Source of the DNA: Symbiodinium natans
Taxonomy: Eukaryota; Sar; Dinophyceae; Suessiales; Symbiodiniaceae
NCBI GenBank assembly: GCA_905221605.1
Contig: CAJNDS010000001.1
Span: 564,025 to 628,024, forward strand
Direction: 5' to 3'
Length of the DNA stretch: 64,000 bases
Below, one piece after another: positions 51,280-61,173 of this stretch. The position numbers were made by a program, and so were the translations under genes. The stretch's first letter is position 1; each line of letters starts with the position of its first letter. Under the pieces are notes generated by a model, which was not told where the DNA came from, made no database searches, and saw nothing but the letters and a program-made list of their open reading frames with translations.

Positions 51280-52024
51280 CTGGCCAGGCAGAAGCCTAAA
51301 GGAATCCAAAGCTAGCATCGTAGGGTTAGGGTTTAGGGTTTAGGGTTTAGGGTTCAGGGTTTAGGGGTTTAGGGTTTAGGGTTTAGGGTTTAGGGTTTAT
51401 TTAGGGTTCAGCATCTCAAGTCCGAGCATTCACTAGTCAAGCAGCTTGTCAAGCGTTGGAAAATAACCCACCCACCCAAGAAACCCATAACATTGAGAAA
51501 ATACAAAGTTCACTCAATACATTCCCAGTAGTTAGTTTTTAACGGACCCAAAACCCGAAATCTAATCTGAGGCCCACAACAGGCCCTTTATGCTCTTAGG
51601 GCCCCTAACCCTACGGTTTAGAAGCACCTATCGGCGAAGGCTCGTGGTCAAAAACCCAGAAAACGAGAGGCCACCCAGAACCGTCGATTTCAGTACTAAA
51701 AAATCGCATTTTTAATAGGGACCCGGGCCGATCCTGGGGGTCCCCCTCATTTGAGGTGTTTTTGAGGCAAACATTCCCTCTGAAGGGGGGGTCGGAATTT
51801 GAGGCAAGGAGGGGTCTCCGAAGACTATTTTGCCTTTATTTTTGAAAAATACGACCCCCCCTTGACCAAAACTAGGCTGTGAAAAGGTCGCGGGGGCGGC
51901 CCTTCATCAGAATTGAGGGTTAAAAGCCCTGAAGCATCCTGAAAAACATTGAAAAACCTTGAAAAACACTGAAGAACTCTGAAAAACATTGAAAAACCTT
52001 GAAAAAACTCGGGGAAAAGGAAAT

Positions 52025-52715
52025 TCACCATTGCACACTTTTGAAGCCGAAATTCACCGTTGCCCACTTTTGAGGCCCAGAAAGTCACCGTTGCCCACTT
52101 TTGAGGCCCGGAAAGTTTTTGAAGCCGAAAGTCACCGTTGCCCACTTTTGAGGCCGAAAATCACCGTTGCCCACTTTTCAGGCCCGGAAAGTCACTGTTG
52201 CCCACTTTTGAGGCCTGTTGCCCACTTTTGAGGCCCGCAAAGTCACCGTTGCCCACTTTTGAGGCCCGGAAAATCACCGTTGCCCACTTTTGAGGCCCGG
52301 AAAATCACCGTTGCCCACTTTTGAGGCCGAAAAAGTCACCGTTGCTCACCGTTGCCCACTTTTGAGGCCCGGAAAGTCACCGTTGCCCACTTTTGAGGCC
52401 CAGAAAATCACCGTTGCCCACTTTTGAGGCCGAAAAAGTCACCGTTGCCCACGTGGTTGAGAGGCCCGGAAAATCACCGTTGCCCACGTGGTTGAGAGGC
52501 CCGGAAAATCACCGTTGCCCACTTTTGAAGCCCGGAAAATCACCGTTGCCCACTTTTGAGGCCCGGAAAGTCACCGTTGCCCACTTTGGAGGCCCGGAAG
52601 TCTCCGTTGCCCACTTTTGAGGCCCGGAAAATCACCGTTGCCCACTTTTGAGGCCGAAAAAGTTACCGTTGCCCACTTTTGAGGCCGAAAATCACCGTTG
52701 CCCACTTTTGAATTA
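52025..52715 (+). repeat. 31-bp tandem array, about 20 copies
   Basis: The unit is CCCACTTTTGAGGCCCGGAA followed by AATCACCGTTG, with point and length variants (CACGTGGTTGAG twice). ORFs across it are repetitive. Confidence 0.95.
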
Positions 52716-53042
52716 GGGTTTAAATTCATTATGATAGAGAGGTTTAGGGTTTAGGGTTTGGGGTTTAGGGTTTAGGGTTTCGGGTTTCGGGTTTAGGTTT
52801 AGGGTTTAGGGTTTAGGGTTTAGGGTTTAGGGTTTAGGGTTTAGGGTTTAGGGTTTAGGGTTTAGGGTTTAGGGTTTAGGGTTTAGGGCTTAGGGCTTAG
52901 GGCTTAGGGCTTAGGGCTTAGGGCTAGGGTTTAGGTTTATAGAAAGTGTATAGGGTTCAGGTCCCAATAACGTCTTGAGCGAAAGTTTTGAGCGAAACGT
53001 TTTGAGTGAAAGCTATCTATGTTTTAAATGATATTGGGGGGC

Positions 53043-53062
53043 AGGCGGGGTGGGGTGGGGGT

Positions 53063-53106
<44 letters not shown>

Positions 53107-53395
53107 GGGGGGTGGGGGGGGTGTGGGGAGGGGTGGGGGGTGGTGGAGGGTGGAGGGGGGGGTTGGGGAGGGGTGGTGGAGGGGTGGTGGGGGTGGTGGA
53201 GGGGTGTGGAGGGGTGTGGGGGGGGAGGGTGGTGGTGGAGGGTGTGGTGGGTGGAGGTGGTGGAGGTGGAGGGGTGGTGGAGGGGGAGGGGGGGTGGGGT
53301 GGTGGAGGGGGGGTGGAGGGGGGGTGGAGGGGTGGAGGGGTGGAGGGGTGGAGGGGTGGGGGTGTGGGGGTGTGGAGGGTTGGGGGGGTGCGCTG
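53043..53395 (+). repeat. G/T-rich purine-strand satellite (GGGGTGGA) with G run of about 40
   Basis: A long G homopolymer near 53066-53105, then GGGGTGGAGGGG and TGGTGGAGG units. Poly-Gly/Trp ORFs are by-products. High G-quadruplex potential. Confidence 0.9.
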
Positions 53396-53515
53396 AGGTT
53401 TAAAAACTCTGCTTGTCAGCTGTTTAGACGAATAACTTGTGAAAATTCAGAATGATACCACATACAATTTCTATTTATTTTTGTCTTGAGGGTTTAGGGT
53501 TTAAGGCTTAGGGGT

Positions 53516-53601
53516 TGGGATGATCCCCCCTATACTAATAAGGATTATAATAGGGGCAATAATACCTATTAAGAGCTGTTAGTATAAGGGGAACATCCCA
53601 A
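53516..53601. mobile_element. MITE family B copy
   Basis: TTGGGATGATCCCCCCTATA and GTATAAGGGGAACATCCCAA as inverted ends around AATAAGGATTATAATAGGGG. Confidence 0.75.
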
Positions 53602-53918
53602 ACCCAACATGCAATACAGGGGCATGAATAATTAGAATAGTGCTTATCATAGTAGAATTATGTAGACCCCATAGTGCATCCTACACCCTAAATCCCACAC
53701 CCGAAACCCTAGAGCCAAAACCCGAAAGCCCTCTCAATGGCCTCCCGTCCATACTACCAGGATGGTCAGGCCCTGAAACCCCCCCTAAACCCTAAACCCT
53801 AAACCCTAAACCCTAAACCCTAAACCCTAAACCCTAAACCCTAAACCCTAAACCCTAAACCCCCAAAAAAAACCCTCAACCTGCCAGGCAAAGGCACTCC
53901 GCAGCCCCAGGCATCGAC

Positions 53919-53954
53919 TCCCCAGAAGCCCGCGCTCGGGGTGAACGTCATCTC
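53919..53954 (-). CDS. Exon candidate: EMTFTPSAGFWG
   Basis: Twelve codons lie between CGCCCAAG and GGA|GTCGAT. TFTPSAG could be a beta-strand/turn as in MSP domains, but a second frame is also open. Not assigned. Confidence 0.42.
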
Positions 53955-53984
53955 CTTGGGCGCTTGGGCTTTCAGAGGGGGCTT

Positions 53985-54245
53985 TAGGGTTTAGGGTTTT
54001 AGGGTTTTAGGGTTTTGGGGTTTTAGGGCTTTGAGGTTTTAGGGTTTTGGGGCTTTAGGGTCTTGGTGTGTTAGGGTTTTAGGGTTTTGGGGTTTTAGGG
54101 CTTTGGGGTTTTGGGGCTTTGGGGCTTTGGGGTTTTGGGGTTTTGGGGTTTTGGGGTTTTGGGGTTTTGGGGTTTTGGGGTTTTGGGGTTTTGGGGTTTT
54201 GGGGTCTTAGGGTCTTAGGGTTTTGGGGTTTTGGGGTTTTTGGGG
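53985..54245 (+). repeat. TTTTAGGG / TTTTGGGG array
   Basis: TTTTAGGG units grade into about 14 TTTTGGGG units (54112-54206), as at 34319-34544. Confidence 0.85.
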
Positions 54246-54535
54246 TTTTAGGGCTCAGGGCTGGCTAAGGGCTTCTATTCTAGGGTTTTTGTTTCTTTTT
54301 GGGGTAGGGGGTAGGGGGGGGGGAGGGGGGAGGGAGGAAATTAGGGTTTTGGAGGTTAAGGCGTTTAGGTTAGGCATGTACTATAAGTACGTACGCATGA
54401 TGCATTTGCTGCTACACCACTGCCACTTGCAATGAAGCACGGGTGAGAGAGGTTTCGGAGCTCGATACCCGACATCCAAAACGCTGAGCTGAAAATCTAA
54501 ATAGGATTTGCCCAAACCACCAGCAGACCCGAAAC

Positions 54536-54651
54536 TTGGGATGTTCCCTCTTATACTAACAGGCCTTCATACCTTCATAGGGAGTCTAATGGGGGGGGGG
54601 GGGTACTACTATCCCTATGAAGGACTGTGAGTAGAAGGGGGAACATCCCAA
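54536..54651. mobile_element. MITE family B copy with internal G13 run
   Basis: TTGGGATGTTCCCTCTTATA..GTAGAAGGGGGAACATCCCAA with a G run at the loop. The flanks CCCGAAAC and CCCTAAAC may be an 8-bp target duplication with one change. Confidence 0.8.
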
Positions 54652-54754
54652 CCCTAAACCCCTTAGTAGCCCTAAACCCTAAACCCTAAACCCTAAACCC
54701 TAAACCCTAAACCCTAAGCCCTAAACCCTAAACCCTAAACCCTAAACCCTAAAC

Positions 54755-54811
54755 CCGTGTGGAAGCCGTCGGCCCCCCAGTCCCAGTGACACCCTTGGTG
54801 GCCAGCAGCGC
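54755..54811 (-). CDS. NADAR gene exon 6: ALLATKG (and CHWDWGADGFHTG in another frame)
   Basis: Starts after GCCCGGAG. Phase 0 gives ALLATKG, which continues KAL of the previous exon as in NADAR (L..LLATG). From about 54790 the +1 frame reads HWDWGADGFHTG, which strongly resembles the family's WG.G.DG..G motif. The exon may hold a frame error or an unrecognised splice. Donor GG|GTTTAG. Confidence 0.6.
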
Positions 54812-57800
54812 CTCCGGGCTACTTTTATAGGGTTCAAGGGGGGCTTGCTTTAGGGTTTAGGGTTTAGGGTTTAGGGTTGAGGGTTTAGGGTTGAGGGTTG
54901 AGGGTTAAAGGTTAAGGGTTAAGGGTTAAGGGTTTAGGGTTAAGGGTTTAGGGTTTAGGGTTTAGGGTTTAGGGTTTAGGGTTTAGGGTTTAAGGTTTAG
55001 GGTTTAGAGTTTAGGGCTACTTTTTACAGGGCTACTTTGCGGTTGAAGGTTTAGGGCATGTGTTGCTCCCTGAAACCTCTAGCCTGAACTTCCGACCCTG
55101 GGTTCTCTGAGTGTTGACTTTTTGGGGACAGGGGGGGGGGGGGGTATACGGTTACATAGAGGGACGGATCTACATGCTTGGCCAGTAAACGAGGAACCCC
55201 AATGCAGGACAACCCCACCACAAAGGGACCAAAAACACAGCCCAGCTGATATGAAGCCTACGTCCCCACGGCGCAGCCTCTTTCACTGCCCACAGCTCCC
55301 GGGCATCCTATAAACGGGTCCTATAAAAAGCGTCCTATAAAAGGGTCCCACGTTCATAGCATCTGCTTGATTCCGACATGCAGTGATTCCTCTGGCACAG
55401 AAGTGTATATCACTTGCGCACATGGACCCTCTTAGAAAACCTGTGATCTCGCACGGTCTAGGGGCAATTGGGAGGTCAACGCAGGGTTGAGGGTTTCGGG
55501 TTGAGGGTTAAGGGCTTAAACCTTGAAACCCAGAACCTGGCAGCATTTAGGCTTCGGGGGGGTCAGGTCCCCCCCCCCCAACCGCCTTAGCCAGCTCTGG
55601 ATTTTGCGTGTACTTTCTCTCGGCGGCCTCGACCACACAAGGCACAATGTCTCAGCACACAAATTGCAATTTGCCGGGGTTCAGGGTCTAGGGTTTTTCG
55701 GGTTTCTAGGGGTTCACTTAAACACCTAAACCCTGAGGCTTTAACTGTTGTAAATGTGCTTGGTGAAAGAAGCTTAGGGAAGTCGCAAGGCCTTTTAAGC
55801 CAGAGGGGCATTCGGATGACCGGGGCTGCAAGAGCTTTAAGGCCGGGGTTTGAAAGGAAGCGCTGCAACAAGGCCTCAAGAAGGCTTGAAAGCTTCAAGG
55901 GAGCTTTAAGACGGCTAAACGGCTTTGGAGGCGCGTTAAGTGTGTTTCAAGAAAGCTTTAGTAGGGCTTTTGGCATCTGAGAGGTGGGGCATCTGGGAAG
56001 AAAAATCCAGAAGCAGGCCATCTGGCGAAGGTAGGGTTGTGCCGATGCTTGTTTGTTTTGCTTTTCGGGGCGCATCTGGGGGAAGGGGCATTTTGGGAGA
56101 GGGGCATCTGGCAGGAGGCATCTCGAGGGGAGACATCTGGGAGCAGGGCATCTGAAAAAAAGAGAGCAGGGTCACACTAATGTGTTAAAACAGTTGTCTA
56201 TTGTGCCTTGCTGCGTCTTTGGGGACGGGAATCTGATGCATCGATTAGTTGGGTTGCGCCAGTCGAACTGTGTACCCCAGAGATCTATGTAACCCAGACA
56301 GACTAGGCGATCCAAGGGAACGGGGTTGCACCCTGTACCCCCCCGCCCCCTCTCAGAAGACTCCTCGAATTCTCCAGGAGCAAACTTCACTGGCGAACCC
56401 TAAACCCCAAACCCGAAACCCCAAACCCTAAACCCTAAACCCTAAACCCCAAACTCTAAACCCAAAATCCTAAACCCGAAACCCTAAACCCTAAACTTGG
56501 GTTCGGCCGGTCCACACTAACAGTCACCACCAGCAGACCCACAAATAAAAGCACCCGGTAAATGCCAAAAAATTGACTGAGATTCCTGCTATTCCTGGTG
56601 CTATTCCTGGTGCTATTTCTGGTGCTATTTCTGGTGCATTTTTTTGTGCTATTCCTGGTGCTATTTCTGGTGCTATTTTTTGTGCTATTGTTTGTGCTAT
56701 TTCTGGTGCTATTTTTTGTGCTATTGTTTGTGCTATTTCTGGTGCTATTTCTGGTGCTGTTGCTGGTGTTATGTGACTAACAATCACCATCAGCAGACCC
56801 ACAAAAAACAGCACCCGGTAAATGCTAAGCTGATAAAATTGACTGGGATTCCTGGTGCTATTTCTGGTGCTATTGTTTGTGCTATTTCTGGTGCTATTTT
56901 TTGTGCTATTGTTTGTGCTATTTCTGGTGCTATTTTTTGTGCTATTGTTTGTGCTATTTCTGGTGCTATTTCTGGTGCTGTTGCTGGTGCTATGTGACTA
57001 ACAGTCACCACCAGCAGACCCACAAAAATAAGCACCCGGTAAATGCTAAAATTGACTGGGATTCCTGGTGCTATTTTTCGCCTGTGTGTTATAAGGCCAC
57101 GGCGTTATTTGACTGTTAGTGTGGACCGGCCGAACCCAACCCTAAACCCTAAACCCTAAACCCAAAACCCAAAACCCAGCCACAGCCTCCAACATCACCT
57201 CGAGCTTCACGGACTCCCAGTCGGGTCGCAGGCTCACGCCCTGGCCGAAGCCATAGACTTGCTCGAAGCGGGCCTGACAAGACTCGGTAGCCCTAAACCC
57301 TAAACCCTAAACCCTAAACCCTAAACCCTAAACCCTAAACCCTGAACCCCTAAACCCTAAACCCTAGACCCTAAACCCTGAACCCTAAACCCTAAACCCT
57401 GAAGTTGTTGCAGGGCTTCAGGGGCTCACGGATTTAGGACTTCGGGGATCTTAGGGCTTCAGGGGCCTCTTCCGGAAATTTAGGGTTTAGGGTTTAGGGT
57501 TTAGGGTTTAGGGTTTAGGGTTTAGGGGCTTCCGGGGCTGAGGACCGTGTTTGGGGCCCATAGGATTCGAGTTCGGAGGGTTTAGGGTTTGGGGTTTAGG
57601 ATTTCGTGTTTAGGGCTTCGAGGTTTAGGGCCACAGGATTCGGGTTTAGTAACTTAGGGTCCACGGGCTTCGGGGTACTATTCGGTCAGTTCTCTTACCC
57701 GTCCACATAGCAACGCAGACCCGTGTATTTAGGAAAAATGATACTTGGGGGTGTGACCTGCATTACCGGCACATTCTTTCTGGTAGACTACTGTCATTCC

Positions 57801-59602
57801 TAGTTTTACAGAGGTGATGATTCAGATGCCAAATGCCCCAAAACACTCGGGGAATCTGCCATCTCGGCGGCGTGTAGGCATAGAGGGCTCGGGGTGCACA
57901 GAAATCCCTACAGAGAACGACCCATGAGCCAACAAGTAGACCCTGCACACTATGGAGCACTAGGGTTTCGGGTTAAGGGTTTAGGGTGTAGGGTTTGGGG
58001 TTTGGGGTTTGGGGTTTGGGGTTTAGGGTTTAGGGTTTAGGGCTACCCCAAGAATTGGGCTTGAAGGTGGAGACTTTAAGTGGAACCGCGCGGGTTCCCC
58101 AAACTACCCCTACCAGACGAATGTGCTCCTTATTTCGGGTCGTGAGTGGGCGTCAGGACCCCTACTTGGAGATTCATGGCACTTATTAACCAATTAGCAC
58201 TGTACTTATACCCCACTTATAAGCCCCTTAAGTGCCCTAATACGGTTGTAAGTACAATTGTAAGTACAGCTATAATTGTTTAACAAGTACCATGAACCTC
58301 CAACCATAGATCCTAGACCCTAAGTCGGGCTTAGGGTTGAAGGTTTTGTTTGCGGTTTAGGATTTATGGCTTCGGGACCCTAAACCCTCCCCCCCCGCCC
58401 TATGTAAACCCTACGTGACTCGAGACCCCCGAGACCAGCCCTGAACCCTAAACCCTAAACCCTGATACCCTAAACCCTAAACCCTAAACCCTGAACCCTA
58501 AACCCTAAACCCTAAACCCAGCAGCTTGGCCACCGAGGGTCCGAAGCAATCCGCCGCCGCTGCGGCTCGTCCAGTGTCTTGTGAGCTTGAAAGAAGTGCC
58601 TTGATTGGTTTAGGGTTTAGGGCCAGGGTTTAGGGTTTAGGGTTTAGGGTTTAGGGTTTAGGGTTTAGGGTTTAGGGTTTAGGGTTTAGGGTTTAGGGTT
58701 TCGGGTTTCGGGTTTCGGGTTTATGGTTTAAAGGGCTTTAAGGGTTTACAGGGTTTAATGGGCTTGAAGGGCTTAAAGAGCTTAGCAGGTCCAAAGGGCT
58801 TCGGGTTTAGGGCTTAGGGCTTCAGGTCAGAAACAAACCGCAGCCGAATCTGTGCCAGATGCTCCGCCGATGGGTAGACGATGCCGTCCTTCCTTGGCGG
58901 CCGCGCGAAAGCCTACCTGCACGACCTAAAAACGCAGCAATCAAACTTCAAGGCACCCTCAAGCCTACACCCACACTCCAAACCCTAAACCCTCAGCCCT
59001 TACAACGAAACCGAAAAATCCCAAAGCCAGGAAAACAGCTTTCAGGGCAGGGTTTAGGATTAGCGTCCAGGGTTTAGGGTTTAGGGTTTGCTGAGCTGAT
59101 CGGGTTTATTAAGGACGTATAGGGCTTATGGGGGGTTTATAGGGTTTGTGAGGGTTATAGGGTTTATGGGGGTTTATAGGGCTTATAGGAGTAAAAGGGC
59201 ATGCAGGGTTTATAGGGTATTAGGGTTTGTAGGGTTTATTGGGCTTGTCGGGCTTATCGGGTATGTTGGTAAACCCTAAACCCTAAACCCTAAACACTAA
59301 ACCCTAAACCCTAAACCCTAAACCCTAGACCCTAGACCCTAGAACCCAGACTCTAGACCCTAAACTTCGGGGTTAGCTCTTAGGTTCGGGCGAAGAGGAG
59401 CGGCTCAGCCCAGCAGCTCGAACTCCATTATCTTGACAACCCATGAGCTTCGGAAGCCTCAGTCCTTCCTAAACCCCTGAATCCCTGAACCCCTGAACCC
59501 CTAAACCCCTAAACCCTGTCAACCCCTGAACCCTGCGAGGCTCTGTTTCGGCCCGGGAGGCTCGATGCGGCATGGGAAGAAGTTCGCAAACTCATCGCGC
59601 TC
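54755..59602 (-). CDS. NADAR (YbiA-like) domain protein gene, at least six exons
   Basis: Exons at 59553-59602, 58863-58892, 58518-58599, 57176-57273, 55830-55884 and 54755-54811 read in order EFANFFPCRIEPPG, KDGIVYPSAEHFFQAHKT, LDEPQRRRIA, SLRPDWESVKLEVM, RFLSNPGLKAL and ALLATKG. This is the NADAR fold layout: NF.P, YPS.EH.FQA.K, LR.DW..VK..VM, KF..NP.L..LLAT, then WG.G. Five junctions close in frame. NADAR proteins are N-glycosidase/ADP-ribose-related hydrolases (bacterial YbiA acts on riboflavin intermediates). The cellular role here is not deducible. The expected C-terminal part is uncertain, as is the start. Confidence 0.8.
54847..55015 (+). repeat. TTTAGGG / TTGAGGG / TTAAGGG array
   Basis: Mixed telomere-type units to the right of exon 54755-54811, in the usual orientation. 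Confidence 0.85.
55830..55884 (-). CDS. NADAR gene exon 5: LLEALLQRFLSNPGLKAL
   Basis: One base plus 18 codons lie between TTTCAAG and a GC donor (CTT|GCAGCC). RF..NP.L..L corresponds to the KF..hP.L..LL helix of NADAR. A later acceptor (TTGCAG, 55862) is possible. Confidence 0.6.
56497..57139. mobile_element. Non-autonomous TIR element with (GTGCTATTTCTG)n core
   Basis: TTGGGTTCGGCCGGTCCACA..CTAACAGTCA at the left and its exact mirror at the right form about 30-bp terminal inverted repeats. CCCTAAAC lies on both outer flanks (a possible 8-bp duplication, but the target is CCCTAAA). Inside are three copies of a CACCAGCAGACCCACAAA module and long GGTGCTATTTCT arrays. It lies in the intron between NADAR exons 4 and 5. 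Confidence 0.88.
57176..57273 (-). CDS. NADAR gene exon 4: GQGVSLRPDWESVKLEVM
   Basis: Thirty-two codons plus two bases lie between CTTGTCAG and GG|GTTTTG. LRPDWE.VK..VM..A is the core NADAR motif. Begins ARFEQVYGF and ends LEAVA. Confidence 0.85.
57274..58517. other. Intron with telomere arrays and a MITE
   Basis: CCCTAAA at 57291-57405, TTTAGGG at 57478-57530, TTTGGGG 57990-58040, MITE A 58164-58303 and CCCTAAA 58445-58518. No exon was seen; the minus ORF at 57763-57960 has no family features. Confidence 0.65.
58164..58303. mobile_element. MITE family A, best complete copy
   Basis: ACTTGGAGATTCATGGCACT and GTACCATGAACCTCCAA as inverted ends. Sub-terminal TATTAACCAATTA / TAATTGTTTAACA also pair. 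140 bp, non-coding. Confidence 0.82.
58518..58599 (-). CDS. NADAR gene exon 3: HFFQAHKTLDEPQRRRIASD
   Basis: One base plus 27 codons lie between AATCAAG and TGG|GTTTAG. The first base completes Glu with exon 2 to give YPSAEHFFQAHK, the family's signature. The donor is supplied by the CCCTAAA array on the left. Confidence 0.83.
58612..58725 (+). repeat. TTTAGGG array
   Basis: About 13 units right of exon 58518-58599, in the standard orientation. Confidence 0.9.
58863..58892 (-). CDS. NADAR gene exon 2: KDGIVYPSAE
   Basis: One base, nine codons and two bases lie between CGCCAAG and a GC donor (GA|GCATCT). G plus GG from exon 1 gives PPGKDGIVYPSAE. Only 30 bp long. Confidence 0.72.
59553..59602 (-). 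CDS. NADAR gene exon 1 (first recognised): ERDEFANFFPCRIEPPG
   Basis: Sixteen codons plus two bases lie between GGTTCAG and a GC donor (GG|GCCGAA). F.NF.PC.I is the NADAR N-terminal motif. Further 5' coding sequence is expected. Confidence 0.75.
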
Positions 59603-60374
59603 CTGAACCCACACTTGTTGAGGGTTTAGGGTTTAGGGTAAGTTGGTGGTATAGGGAGTACGACACCTCCCAAAGCGTTGCCCGGACCCCCAGAAAATCT
59701 GATCCTTCAAGTAGTAGGGAACACTTTGGGCATGCCGTTTGGGGAGCCCTGCACACTGAACCCTAAACCGCGGGAAGCCCGATTATTTGCGGAATTAGAG
59801 AGCCCGAAGCCCTGAACCCCAAGCGCTGAATATTCAGCGCCGGGACTTAAGCCATACCAACTTACAGACGCCTCAGCTTAGGGCATCTTGTAACAGGCAC
59901 TTGCGGACCTCGAAAACCCCCCCCCCCAAACAAAAAAAAGTAGGGAACCGAGAACTGCAACTGCGGAATTCCCGCGTCCCCGCAGCAAGGGATTAGGGTT
60001 TAGAGTTTAGGGCTTGGGGTTTAGGGCTTCCAGGGTTTGGGGTTTAGGGCTTAGGGTTTTAGGGCTTAGGGTTTAGGGTTTGGGGTTTAGGGTTTATCCC
60101 TCAACCACACAAGTCTCCTCCCCATCCACGAAGCCAGGTCCGCCCATGGCCGGACAGGTCGCGCGCTGTCGGATGGGGTTTAAGGTTTAGGGTTCAGGGT
60201 TTAGGGCTTCGTTTTGTTGAGCTTTTGTGTGGGGTTACAAGCCATGGCTTGTCATGACGCAGGTTAAAAGTAGGGTATCCACTAGCCATGGCAGCTATTG
60301 AGGGTACTAGCTACATAATGGTACCCTAAAACCCTAAACCCTAAACCCCAAACCCCAAACCCTAAACCCTAAAC

Positions 60375-60421
60375 CCCCTTCGCGGGTTTGCGGCTTCTTT
60401 CTGCATGGCTTCCAACGCATG
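60375..60421 (-). CDS. Exon: HALEAMQKEAANPRR
   Basis: Fifteen codons plus two bases lie between ATGCGCAG and GG|GTTTAGGG. Helical. Could be an upstream exon of the NADAR gene or of another gene. Confidence 0.58.
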
Positions 60422-60979
60422 CTGCGCATGGCGTTTCGGGGATCGACTTTGGGAGGCTTGGTTCCCCTGTGAGGGTTTAGGGTTTAGGGTTTAGGGTTTA
60501 GGGTCTAGGGCTGAGGTGAAAGGACCCTTGTTTTTAGGGTTTAGGGCTTGGGGCCTAGGTTCAGACATGCAGTGTCTGAAGCCTGCCTGCAGCCAATCGG
60601 ACGCCAGCCCTGCGCATAAGGCCTGAGCGGCCCTGAGATCCGATTGCTTAGTTCAAGCCTCAACCCTATACCCCTCTACCCCTCTACCCCTAAACCCTAA
60701 ACCCTAAACCCTCAACCCTAAACCCTAAACCCTAAACCCTGAACCCTAAACCCTAAAACTCCAAGCGCTGTAAAGGCTTGTAAGCAAACACAACTGCCCA
60801 CAGAAACCCTAAAACCTCAAACCCCCCAAAAACCCTGAAACCCCTAAGACATCTGCTTCGCCTCTGCAAACCCTAAACCCCAAACCCTAAACCATCAAAC
60901 CCAAAAACCCTCAACCCGTTAGCTTGGTTCAGGGCTTAGGCGTCAGCTCAAGCGACCCTGGGGTCTCCCAAACACCTTG

Positions 60980-61173
60980 TACTTGGAGGTTCATGGTAGT
61001 TATTAACCCAAGGGTTTAGGGTTTAGGGTTCAGGGTACTTGTTAACCAATTAGAACTGTACTGATAACCCACTATCAAACCCCTTAAGTGCCCGAAGATC
61101 CCTAAACCCTAAACCCTAAACCCTAAACCCCAAACCCTAAACCCTAAACCCTAAACCCCAAAGAACCTCCAAG
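60980..61173. mobile_element. MITE family A copy interrupted by telomere-type repeats
   Basis: Left end TTGGAGGTTCATGGTAGTTA and right end AACCTCCAAG, with family core TGTACTGATAACCC between. A TTTAGGG block (about 61010-61036) interrupts the left arm, between near-copies of GTAGTTATTAACC and GTACTTGTTAACC. A CCCTAAA block (61091-61161) interrupts the right arm. Confidence 0.82.

Larger units (their letters stand above)
51280..53918. other. Repeats and unique DNA between exon candidates
   Basis: TTTAGGG at 51305-51410, a unique stretch 51420-52010, the 31-bp tandem array 52025-52715, TTTAGGG/CTTAGGG 52740-52935, a G-rich GGGGTGGA tract 53043-53395, MITE B at 53516-53601 and CCCTAAA 53785-53865. 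No exon was recognised. Confidence 0.6.

Noticed and set aside
52393..52620. Repeat protein from the 31-bp array
   Set aside because: Frame changes between units; no start context or family.
53006..53455. Poly-glycine proteins
   Set aside because: Translation of a G-rich satellite with no protein family character.
56524..57119. GAISGAI / LFLVLF repeat proteins, resembling antifreeze or pore peptides
   Set aside because: They arise from the (GTGCTATTTCTG)n core of a TIR element and are open on both strands.
58518..58599. One-base deletion in NADAR exon 3 (alternative SVAKLLG ending)
   Set aside because: The unshifted reading closes both junctions in frame, so no indel is needed.
59411..59431. 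Extra NADAR exon (IMEFELLG)
   Set aside because: Exons 59553-59602 and 58863-58892 already join in frame without it and give the family sequence.
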